A DNA stretch of 64,000 nucleotides, taken from positions 19,384,001 through 19,448,000 of the forward strand of contig NC_090291.1 in assembly GCF_037392515.1 (NCBI RefSeq), given 5' to 3'. The translations under genes were made by a program, and so were the position numbers. The notes beneath the pieces are model-generated. The model saw only the letters and a program-made list of their open reading frames with translations. It had not been told where the DNA came from and did not search any database. Shown here one piece after another: positions 47,494-59,600 of this stretch (positions within the stretch are counted from its first letter, which is position 1; each line of letters opens with the position of its first letter). The DNA comes from Haliotis asinina. Lineage: Eukaryota > Mollusca > Gastropoda > Lepetellida > Haliotidae.

Positions 47494-47623
47494 CGTATAT
47501 GGATGACAACTTCTTTTTCACTTTTACACGTTTCTTGGCTACTTCTTGCCCCTTCTTCTCCTGAAACGTAGCCCAGAAACATCGTGTTAGACAATAAAGA
47601 GAAGTTGTCATCCATATACTCGC
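47494..47623. repeat. Foldback element, family P
   Basis: Arms TATATGGATGACAACTTCTT and AAGAGAAGTTGTCATCCATA frame a centre with CCTGAAACGTAGC and CAGAAACATCGTGT. Same layout as 58326-58484 but diverged. Confidence 0.6.
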
Positions 47624-47908
47624 CTTATTGTATTTCTGGTTTCTGACATTGTAAATAGTTTTATTCTATTTACATTTTCAGTAAGCATATATACGGTTAA
47701 TGACCGTGACCAGTCGAGTAAATGAAGTTGCTGGTACATAAAATTTCAACTGATCAATGCGTTTTTTTCGTCGATGGAGATAGGTCATCAGATTCCCAAA
47801 TGCACGTTTACATTACTATTTGTTTTGCTGTGTGACAAGATACTGGACTTTGTTGTGCCATGAAGCAGTGACATGTACGTAAATGTGCTTCAGTAGTCAG
47901 GTGCAAAG

Positions 47909-47956
47909 TGATATTTTCACTGCAGTGAAATGTTAGACACAGCAGTGAAAATATCA
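47909..47956. repeat. Hairpin
   Basis: TGATATTTTCACTGC and GCAGTGAAAATATCA form a perfect 15-bp stem around about 18 bases. Confidence 0.7.
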
Positions 47957-48697
47957 GCTCTCTAACAATCCAGAAATCTTTCACACTTAAGCATATAATA
48001 AATAACGATATTCTTACAAACTATAAACAATTCATCTTTAAAGAAATTAGTCAATAATCTGTTATGTCCGACATGTTATAAACGCCTATTTGTAGAGTTG
48101 AAAAAAAGTGTATTTTCAAGTCGACCAATCAACGGTGGTCCTGAAAGTGGGGTTTCCCCGGATTCAACAAGTATTTGCAGACTAATTAGTGAGCTTTCGT
48201 CTTGTGCAATAAAAAGGTGAGAGATCACATACCCAAAGCATGTGACATTTTGCAGACACCCTAAAATCTATGAGCATTTCGTCAGGTCACAGCAAGCAAG
48301 CAACGTGGAGTGTGTGTGTGTCCCGGCACCCGGTAAATCTCAGAGTCACGCCCTTGGGCCTGAATGCCCCAATTTGTGTCACCCAGGCCTTTGGTAAACT
48401 GCGACAGATAGGCACGATTGGGGCCGTCTTGTTAACCGCACGTCCCACAGAAGCGTATAAACAAACGTTGACCGACTGTTTGGTGAAGCTTTACTCTTAA
48501 CTCCAATTAGACCTACTGCTACAAAAGTGACACAAGATGTTTGATTTCAGTATCAAGGATGTCCGTTTGTGAAAAGAAATTATCCTAGAAAACTAATATG
48601 TTTCTTACTGATTAAACTTCGTTAAAAGGACTGTGTACACACAAAGGTTATCAGTCCTGAAAGAAGGTTAATTAAGGTCACTGACTTCACTCTGTGC

Positions 48698-48832
48698 GTG
48701 AGTGACTTCAGTTTTACTCCGCTTTTAGCAATATTCCAGCAACATCACGGCAGAGGACAACAGAAATCCGCTTCACACATAGTACCCATATTGGGAATCG
48801 AACCCGGGTCTTCGGCGTTACGAGCGAATGCT
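48698..48832 (-). repeat. S1 SINE
   Basis: GAGTGACTTCAGTTTTACTC, GCTTTTAGCAATATTCCAGC and GGAATCGAACCCGGGTCTTC. Ends within the head. Confidence 0.75.
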
Positions 48833-50973
48833 TGTAATTGTAAGCATCACGTCAAATGCAATGTATTTTCACGTGCGTTAGACTGTTTTTATCAGGATAG
48901 ATTCTTTATATCTTCCTGCGAAGAGATTAAACGTTTATTTCAGTCTGGATTAAAAAACCCTTGCTCTTTGTTTTGAAAAACAAATGTGACAGCATAGTGT
49001 CACTTCTAATAAGCCCCAGGTGTAATCACTGTTCACGAATGATACGTGAATTCAAAGATTAAATACAAAGGCCAATAATACATAATGTATGTTGAAAATG
49101 GGAAAAAAGTAATCAATACATTTTAAATCCGTCCAAGAGAGATCGTTAAGAAAACCGCCAGCGTCAGTGAACAATAAGCTTATTTTATTTGACTAAAACA
49201 GGTTTTATTAATGACAGTAATGAAAAGTATATGGATGCGGTCGATGTCACTTATGACACCAGGTGTTGGCAAAGACGGGTAAGTGGTTCCAAGGTAGCAT
49301 AAATAAGGGAAGTTGTTTATGCCGCACCAAGCATTAGTCGTGCTACACCTTGGTGGAATATTTAAAATGTTCTCAATACTTGATAAGGTAGTGATTAGTA
49401 TGAGCATATATTCAATCTCACCAAGAACAGCACTAAATGAGGGATCTAATGTTATTACGAGATACTATCTTGGGGTAGAATCACTGGGTTTACCGGTTGT
49501 GTTGGCATATTGCTGAGTGGCGGGTCAAACAACAACTGAACAATATACACATAACTGAGATCATGCCGAAGGAATCTTGCTGGGTGAAGATTTAAAGAAC
49601 AACACACCGTGTTATTAAAAATTTGGCAAATGAAACCCCATTGTTTATAAGAAATGCTCTGTATCCAAACAAGGAATATACCTGTATCTATTAATCAGTA
49701 CTTCCATATATTGATTTTTACATAGAACATCAATGGCTCAGTCAGCCTGCTTCTCGTAATTCGAAAAGATCCTATCTTATGTTAAAATGTCTAAATGATT
49801 CCAGAGAAATTTACTGGACCCCCGCAGTGCAAGAGTTATTACCGCTTATGCTTTATTTAACCAATCCTTAGGTAATGAAAATTGTTCGTGTGCATCTTCC
49901 AACAAGGATGTAAATATATAATACCATCAAACATTGTCACTTCCGTGACTGTTTACAATTACTTGCACAACTTCTTCAACCTATAAACTTTCATAATGAA
50001 GGAAATCGTACCTACGAGCGTTAACTTCTCTTCCTTCGCGTTACAAAGCACTGACGAAATTGCTGGTTTTAACATACAAATATTAAGCTCGAAACGTGCT
50101 TACAGCGCAATTGCCATGTGTCCACATAGTCTCAATAAGCTAGAAAATTAATGTAATGCATTACTAGAATGCCCATTGTATGATGGTGTACGGTAAAATA
50201 TCTATATTCTTATTATTACCCCAAACCTAATCCTCATACTTTTTGACTCAAAATCAGCTAATATAATGGTTCGTTCAGCTGTGGATTGTACAAAAGTAAT
50301 GCCATCACATACAGTTCCTATGTAAATCAATGTCCGGCCTCTGTTATAAATGTCGATGTACTGTTTGACTCCTGGCCATTCATACAATACAATCTCCCGT
50401 CTGTCTGTCTGTCTGTGAATGACAGAATTGGGAATAACACAATAGCTTTCCAAGAGTTACTGTTCATGTCAAGATGGGCGTTTTTGAGGCCATGATTTAA
50501 AGGTGTTTCAGTGAGTCTCACATGTTAATGTTTTTATAGAGGCTGCATGCGGTTATCAGACAAAAGTCATTTTGCCAGCTGGTCGGGGGAAATGCATCGT
50601 CGGTATTGTACAAAAATGGGGTGTAACGTGTATACGGTAAATAGTACATGAGGAAAAGATGAGCATTTGTTCTAAATTATAATCTTTAAACAGAAATTCT
50701 ATTGACCTTCACAAAAAATGTTTTAACTGATCATAAATGAACGGAGGCATAAAATGCCAGTAATGCGTTTGGTTCTGGAACTAGTCCAGGTAATTGGGCA
50801 TGTAACTGGTGACATGGATCAGATATAGTCTCCGGGTCTTATCCAATTTTGAAGCCAGCAATAAGGTTCCTTTTCTTAATTTTGAGTAGTGCGTAGGGTG
50901 CTTCAAGTACACCCGTAGACACCCTTGAATATCTGTGTTAGAATGGTCTCCAGCAAACCAGGCTAGTTGATTC

Positions 50974-51063
50974 CGTTGATTCATTGGATTGTCTGGTCCA
51001 GACTAGATTTGTTTACTGACCGCCATGTAACTGGAATATCGCTGAGTGCGACGTCAGAAACCA
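50974..51063 (+). repeat. S2 SINE, 3' part
   Basis: CATTGGATTGTCTGGTCCAG, CTGGAATATCGCTGAGTGCG and a CGTCAGAAACC end of the GTTAAAC type. Confidence 0.6.
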
Positions 51064-51308
51064 TAAGCGGTGACCCTTTTGTCCGTTCAGCTATAAATAT
51101 TGTTATTACGTGCAGTCAAATAAAAAGATATGCAATATGTTGGACACGATAACATAAAGCGAGAAAGACACTGGAGTGATCCTAGGTTTACATCATGTCC
51201 GTCTATCCTGCTACATCTCTCTGACAGCTAACGACATCACTATAAATGTATCAAAAAAAATGTATGAATCGGCGTGACACGTGTATCGTGTTTCTGGTTA
51301 TTGTTACG

Positions 51309-51491
51309 TGAAGAACGAGGACTACTTGTACGGATATACAGCTTCTTTGTTTCTGTATAGGTGACGTTTCGACATAGACTCTGATGTCGTTGCCAAGAAA
51401 GTGTCAAGCAAATGTTCATTTACATGACGACTTTACAATCTATGTCGAAACATACTAAAACAAAATTTAAAAATAGTCCTCGTTCTTCATC
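51309..51491. repeat. Foldback element, family P
   Basis: Perfect 16-bp ends TGAAGAACGAGGACTA and its complement. Inside, GTCGAAACGTC (minus) and GACGACTTTACAATCTATG TCGAAAC (plus) resemble decayed hammerhead cores on both strands. Confidence 0.6.
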
Positions 51492-51544
51492 TTCCCACCT
51501 TCTAGAATGCCAATAAGAGAACTTACAAATGTATTATAATAAAC

Positions 51545-51812
51545 TACTCAAAAAAGAAACGCATAGGTAGTATTTTTCCATGTAACTTTTCGAATTTGAA
51601 TCATTGGTGTCTATGTAATCAGAATATCTATGGTGAACGCTATCTGCAAACATTTCCGAGTTTGAATCCATTGTCATTCAGGACAACTCGCCAAAACTCA
51701 CCAAAATCTGTTTTCCTCAATAAATGCAATAAATCGTGAACGGGAAGAAATTCATGCGTTTCCTTTTGTATAAACTGATACCAATTTTCAGCTTTGCGTT
51801 TCTTTTTTTAGA
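51545..51812. mobile_element. Mariner/Tc1-like MITE
   Basis: Ends TACTCAAAAAAGAAACGCAT and, inverted, TAAAAAAAGAAACGCAAAG, about 18 bp, around 230 bp of non-coding sequence. Confidence 0.6.
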
Positions 51813-52639
51813 AGTATATGCATCATCGAAAAGGTACACACAAAGAGACTATAGTTACAATAACCTTGAACTTGTATATGTTCGCTGAACTACAATATGT
51901 AGCTTTTCAAGGAATTAATAATAACGTAATAGACATTTTGAAGTGACCTTTTATTTAGAAGTTTATGTTCAGGAAACATACATACTTGTACACAGCTTGA
52001 TGATGCAAATCTGTGTTCTGTTGATATTTTTGATTATGTAAAAAATGTAAAGTTTCTGGACCTCTGTATTCTTTCATTTTATATCGATGCAATGTTATCA
52101 GACCAAACTCTTCTCAAAGAACACACGTGGACCTATTTGATAACAAATGTATTATGTAAATGTGTCACTTCACAGTCAGTAAATGTTAGCTTTAAACAAT
52201 ACAAACGGTGTAAAATAACGGTGTATTGATGTATACAAACGAAACAAGTAACTTTATATGAAGTTCTGTATTAATATATGTGCACAGAAAAATATTTTAA
52301 ATACAGTAATGCATCTTTCAAGACACGTTCCACGTAAATGCGGTGACTTTCTGGTGTGTTCTTCCTGCTTGAAAATAGACAATTAAATATTAGACCTTAA
52401 ACATCCAGGCGTCCATACATGCAGTAATGTCCTTTTCCATTATCTTACGCGTGTCTGTATTCGTGGTATTCCCGTACATATAAAAATGTATAATAACATA
52501 CACATGCATTACACATATCGCACATACTTCTTTGACGAACCAACAGTTACAGTCAAAAAATTGAGAAGTGTCCAATTACTGATGACTTCATTACTGGTGA
52601 CTGCAAAAAAGACCATGTTGAACTGAGGCAGCTGGTGTG

Positions 52640-53150
52640 AGGTAATACCTGGCGGAAGCGGTGACAGTTCACTGTCAGAGTGTTGTGGACAACCACCTTC
52701 CAATTAAGTCATTGTCAGAGTCTGTTGTAGCGGTGAAGCCAATCATTGGAGAGTCGTTGTCAGAAAATGTTTTCACTAAAAACCTCGTTCTAGTTTAGTA
52801 ATTGTCAAAACCTCTGTAACTGAGAAACATTTCCTCTACCTATGTCATTGTCAGAAAATGTTCCCATGGAGAACCTCGTCCTGCTTTAGTCATTGTCAGA
52901 TCGTTGTAGTGAAGGATCACATCCTTGGAGAGTTATTGTCAGAAAATGTTGATTGAGAACCTCTCCCTAATCTATTCATCTGTCAGAATGATTACTTCGG
53001 CTGCAAAAGGTATCGTCAGAGACTAGCGCTTGAGAACCACGCCCTAATATAGTCTTTTTCAGAAACTGCTTGCGTTGCGAAACATGCCCTAATATATCTA
53101 CAGGAACTGTTATTGTAGAAAATTACGTCATAACATAGTCATAGAGACTG
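52640..53150. repeat. Degenerate tandem repeat
   Basis: Recurring CATTGTCAGAAAATGTT, GAGAACCTCG and CCTAATATAGTC blocks every 45-65 bp, about nine units, much diverged. Confidence 0.6.
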
Positions 53151-53630
53151 TTGAAGAGACGCTGTTTTCATTGTTATCACGCTTTCTTGAGAACTGAGTC
53201 ACAACCTTCCATTTAAAATATGCAGTTTTGTTTGTGTCGTGTTGCAAGTCATACATCGATCTGCCGGAGCAGCACATCCCACCACATATAACATTTTCGC
53301 TATTCGCCCTCATTTTTACCAAATGTTATATTCAGATCTAAATGGCACAAATTGTGGTCTGGAAGCCAGGATCAGATATTCCGAGGGTATTTTAATAATG
53401 AACGCCAATACTTAACAACTTTACTTTGCCGAGGTGCGATAAATGACTAGAGTTTCAGCAGTTAGAATAATAATGTGTCTATCACATATATCTGAAAACA
53501 AATCACTTGTCAGTATCTATCTTTCTCATTGCCAAGATATGTCTCGTTACTAATTTCACGAAATGAACACAGAGTAATGTCCCCACCAAATGCTCGTTGG
53601 CTGAGCGTGTCTCTCCGTCGAAGTAATACT

Positions 53631-56600
53631 CTATGGGGTGGCAATAATAGAATCGATCCAGCGGCGGTACTTAGCTACATCAGTGTATATAGCCGGAGTA
53701 TCTATCTGAGCACAGTTGGATCCCGTTGAAACAAGACCTACTAGAGTCAACTTCTGTCTGCCGAGTCTGTCCCATGTTGAGCACATAAGGGGCCCTCCCG
53801 AATCGCCCTGAAACAAATAATATAGGTGACACATTGCTGATAGATATATGAGTGAATGGGATGTGATGCAGCTAAAATTGTGCATATTTCTGTTATCATT
53901 TCATGAGGCTATGCCATGATGTCGTAGACACGTAACCCTTTCTAAGATCATTGGTTAGTATACTGAACAAAACAAGTTAAGGATATTGTCTTTTTCATGA
54001 TTGATATTTTATCAGTTTGTCAATGAGTAGATAGATCATTATTCATAAATGTACAGATATTCCTAACTATTTTTGTCCAGCAGGTTAGTTTCGGGCCAGG
54101 GGGATCATGGTAAATAAGATACGCAACTCTGTATAACACGTGCTTCGGCATCCATGTCAATAGAATGTGTTAGTTTATAACATGTTTATGTATTTGTCGG
54201 TGGATATCATGTATTATTGATGTCAGGTTACCGCACCCCACAAGAGTCTCGTCCTCCCTCGAGGGCACCGGCACAGTAGTTAGTCGATCTGAAGTAGCTC
54301 GACCCAAACTTCCTTACACAGATGGTGTCGTCCACGATGTCCACGTTCACCTTCTGTAGTATTGCTGACAAGGGAGGATCTAGATCTGTAATGGTAAGCA
54401 TAATAATAAGTATTATATTCAGTGTCTTGCATTTGTATTCAGTATTCACAATTACTTCAAAGTTATTTCGATATAATTAACACTTTCAGTAAAATACCTT
54501 TCATTAAAACTTCGGGACTTTAAAACCTATCGAGTTCTCCTTGGCTCGTGACAAATAACATAACCGAACACATATTCAACAATGGTGTTTGTCATCCGTA
54601 TCAACATAACAAAAGCACAATTTTTTTCTAGGTTTCTAAGCTTAATTGAACCTCTTGAGTGCCATGGCAGGCAAGATAGTGTTTAAGAATGGTTTAAGAA
54701 CGATGGTTTTAAGATAGTGTTTAAGAACGATGGTTTTAAGATAGTGTTTAAGAACGATGGTTAATCTTTTTCAAACAGTATTTTCGGTCACTGAGTATTA
54801 TTACTCTCTCTTGTCTGTAATGAGCAGTGCACGTACATGTATGTAATTCGTTTGTCATAAGGCTGCGGTTGAACTCAAAGTCTCCACTATGTCTAACGGT
54901 TGTCAACAGCAAATAATTGATATATCAGTATGTGCACTAAATGAGTCACAATAAAATGGGCTCAGGAATTTGAAACCATCTATTCGTTTCAAGATGCCAT
55001 TATGCTTTGCATCTGTCCACACCTGCAAGACAGAAGACTGCACCTGTACAACCAAGGGTATAAACACATAACAGCCTTTAACCCAACGTGTACCAATTCA
55101 ATGGACTTAACATCAGTAAATGTCAAAGTCCCATATTTCGTGACAGTGTGAGTCTGCTTGATTATGTTGCATGTGTCTCTTGGATCAGTCAAATCAAACA
55201 CGAACGTGACATTAAGATGAGTCAGACACAGGGAAGAAACAACGTCGGGTAAGTCAACAACTCCAAGCTTTGACAGTAAAATCCAAGAATGGCCTATTGA
55301 CAATTTGAAGGATATACGAGGATTCTTTTACCTGTTGTATTCGGACCTTTCTTCCATATATTAATCCAGATCATATATATTAATGTCAACGATTATGAAG
55401 GTTATATCATAATATAATGTATAATAATAGTGTACTGTATCAAAACGTGTTGTGCAGGAAAACAATATTCACTCAACTCTTCAGGTTTGTGGTATACCTT
55501 GTTAGGGACATAAAAAAATGAAGAAACTTTCCATTATCTGATGAGAGAGAAACATACACTCCGAAACGTTGTGTTATTCATAATAAAGAACTTGACATCC
55601 ATAAATCTTGCCTTTCATATGCAATCCACTTTCAAATGTCATTCAAAGATTTCCCAGTTCTTGACATTCACCATGTTTTCAGTTGCAACTTTCTTTTTTT
55701 AATTGAAATGCAAATGGTGTACTATTTTTAGTACTATTTTTACAAACGTAAATACATAATTTTGGCAATGACACTCATATTCCTTTGCACTTTTTGTTTT
55801 TTTTGTCTTTTTAATGTTTCAAGGAATCGTTTTCTATACATATGATGTAATCTCAACGGCTACTTTAATAAATATTAAAAGCCGCCTTGTTTGGGAATAG
55901 ATTAACATCTATATTTACTTGAAACTAATCGAGGCACGTGTAAATTTGGTAAACGTTCACTGAATTCATTTAACTACAAACTCCCTTCCACTTATCATTA
56001 AAAAAAGTCTCTGCTTGACATAATAAGAGTCGATAATACGATTTCGACCACTCCATAAGCACGTGTTAATAACTCATAATCTTTTAGTGATGATGTCAAG
56101 TGTTTGCGGAAATTTGAACATATTCTGCCCGACTGTTGCACTCTTAAAAAACGCATACCCAGCCAAGGCATTTTTAAAATAGCCTGCGCACATATTCTTT
56201 AAAATATTTTGTAAGACTGAACATTGTAACCCTGAGTTCTGTGGAGCTCCTTGTAAAAAGCATGTGCGACTGACTTGAGCAAAAAGTTGAAATTATATAC
56301 TTGGAAAACTCCTGTTGTTTCAGGTCAAACAATTCAAAGCAAGAGCATATTTCAATACGAATGAAGCATGTGTTGCATTTTTTAAGGAAATCTCTGTCTG
56401 TTCTCTGCATAGCTTGCTTGATAAATGTCCCATCCGAAATATGAAAACTTTACACAAACTATACACAAACGCTCAGACAGAGAAGCGATACCAAGTCGAA
56501 ATGACTGATATTACAAAACGACAAAGCACCATTGTGAAATGGAAAGTGAATTTAAATAACAGGCGTAAAAGGCATCATTAAACTGAAGTTTTCATAATGT

Positions 56601-59600
56601 TGGTTTGTCGTTTTAACAAACATAACATCGGTATTTTTGCTCGTTAGTTTATACAGATTGCAACAAATCAACCCATTTAAACAGAAAAGAGGGTCTAAAG
56701 AAACCGAAAATTCAGAACCAGGGGAAATCTAGACTTCATTTAGGGCTATAGCATGCCAGACTGTGGGGAAAATATTATGGTTGACAATATAATGTGGGAC
56801 TGTGTGATAGCCTACGCAAACTATATTGACAGGAATACCTTAATTTCCGTTCTGAAAATATATCACCTGCAAATATTACACTCACATGTATAGTTTGTCC
56901 GTGTCACGCCCCATCCTGTCACTGTGCAAGACACTCTGGAAAATCTTTGCCCAAACTCGGGAATACAGACTGGTCTAAGACACTCGTAGCGTGAAAAGTC
57001 GATCGGGTCATCCAGTTTAATGATGGCAATATCATTCTCTAAGAAAAATATAAACATTATCATTACAATTGACTGTGTTTGCTATTGCATCAATTGCTAG
57101 TATGCATTGGAAGAAAACCGAAAAATTTCCACTCATACATATATAGAAGCCTAAGAGTTGAATATGGCTTGAGGTTCGTTTGTAACTCGTATAACGTACA
57201 TGTATCTTAAGTTGTTTGGCATACAGCTGTTTCTACAGGAACTCCTCAATGCTCTTACTGAAGAGTGGAACAGCACTTATTGGCAGCTCCAGACCAATTA
57301 ATGGTCGCATCACGAGGATCATATATACGTTTCCTGGAGTTTTGTTTTCGGAAAATCAGTTCTTTTATGGATGTTACGACGTTTCGGTTGATACTCTCCG
57401 TCTGATAGGTACACAGACTGATTTTCGGTCTCCCGTTGTTCGTGGAATTATTCGGTTAATCAAATCTGTCTTCATGCAGTACTATCCCAGCAGTTACAGT
57501 TTGGAGAATTACCTTTTAAACAGACGATTCTTTCAAACCATGAGTAGTATAATATCCTTTATATTATTTCAGTCATTAATTTACCTTCTATGTTTAATCT
57601 TAAAACAAAACGTAGTAACATATTTAACGACAGAAACATGTGCGGAATATTTTACAAAGGAGGAAAGTTTTGAGCTTCTATTTGGTGTACATGAATGTGC
57701 AATGTGTTTGCTAGAAAAATATGTATGACATGAATAAGGCCGTAAAATGGTCAGTGATCCGCCTCGCTGCTTTCAGTTTCGTCGTGCAGTCGTTGAATCG
57801 TTACAGTCACGGTTTGCTAGGTTCTGTTATTTACATGTCACTGTAATACAGTTGAAACATTGCCATTATCCATGTGAGAGAACATTGACGTAACCATGTA
57901 TGATCCTTACTGTAGAACTGTGATTGGTATGTCGACGGAATGAATATTCTGTAATTGCGTACGACAAACTCCGCTCGTGGTCTGTCCTCATTTGTGTTGT
58001 ATTCACCAACTGTTATAGTCAGCTGTGACTTTGCGACGTTACTGAAAAGATAAAAGATAAATTCATATCATTGCAAACTGCATATGTAAATGTTACTTAT
58101 CACATTTATAATTTTATATAGGAGCATTCAAAGATGTTTCACAAACAGAAAAAAAAATGTTTTACGAACATATAGTATCATACTTTTCTTTTCTTTTCTT
58201 TTTCATGCTTGTATATATAGAGAATTCAAGTCTTTTAACTCCCGCAAAATATTGTCGACAGATAACTTGATATTGAATTTAAGATAAATTTAAGTCTTTG
58301 AATGTCATCTAGAAGTGAAAATACATAAGAATGAAGATTTTTATGGATATCAACTTCTTTATGAGAGAACACAACGTTTCGGAGTTAATGCTTACTCCTT
58401 CATCAGATGAAGGAGTAAGCATTAACTCCGAAACGTTGTGTTCTCTCATAAAGAAGTTGATATCCATAAAAATCTTCATTCTTAAGATAAATTTAGATAT
58501 GGATTTGCTAAGATGAAAGTATAATGAAGGTAGATAGAAAATATATATATGTAACAGAACGTAACTGTCCATTATGCACTAGGAGTAACAGATTAGTATC
58601 ACCTGTTATTTGTTTGTAATTCTTATAATGCTCTTAGAGCAAAATATCTACCATCTGTATATTGTCAAAAAAAATATAATGAATTTAAGTCCCTACTAAT
58701 GACAAAACAATTCTAAAGAAAAGCATGTACGTATTTATACCATGCATATCAACTAGGAGAATTAAAATACTTGCCCATTTATTAAAATGCAAATTTTCAT
58801 ATGATTATCCATGTACTACATCATTATAGCTGTGTGTTGTAAACTCAAACGTTGTTATTGTATATATGTGTAAATATATGTAAAATTTGTATATATGTGG
58901 CCCGTGATCTCGGGGTAGAATAAGTCTTCATCAACCCATGCCTGCCATGAAAGTCGACTACGCTTGTCGTAAGAGGCTACTAACGGGATCGGGTGGTTAA
59001 CTTCAAATTGCTTGACACTTGTCATCGGTTCCCAATTGCGCGGATCGATGATCATGTTGTTGATCACTGGATTGTCTGGTTCAGACTCTATTATTTACAG
59101 ACTGCAGCCATATAGCTGGAATATTGCTGAGTATGGCGTAAAACCAAACTCACTCACTCACTCACTTCACTTGTAAATATGTATTATACGGGCTTGTGGC
59201 CTATAGAGAGTGAAAAGACTTGACTTTCACAAATTTATCTCACTTATGAAAACAGATCAAACCACTCCTGTTGAAACTTTGTCCTGAGTGATTTCTAAAT
59301 CAATACGTTTACGTGTGTGTTATTGTATTTCAAACCATTGTATATTCTCTTTACATCATTCTGTATGATTTGCGAGAATACTTTTCTGTTCTATTCTGTT
59401 TTGTTCTGTTGATCTAATGCCTGTCACAGCATAATGTCCAGAAATGGATTTCACATAGTGTCCTCATATGGATAATCAAACTCGGTTTTCGGCGTGATGA
59501 GCGACCGGACGCTTTAACCACTGGGCTACCCCACCGGGCCCCATGGCAAGGAGATACGTGTCCCCTTAATATCCCTATGAGTGCAAGCATCTTCTTACCT

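Larger units (their letters stand above)
46600..53390. other. Spacer between genes D and E
   Basis: No recognisable gene over about 6.8 kb. Contains foldback and MITE-like elements and SINEs listed separately, and long AT-rich stretches (for example 46970-47260). Confidence 0.5.

Noticed and set aside
57216-57728. 170-codon plus-strand open frame
   Set aside because: It lies within a gene E intron on the other strand, covers a family P remnant, has long Ile/Leu runs typical of AT-rich sequence, and no family is recognisable.
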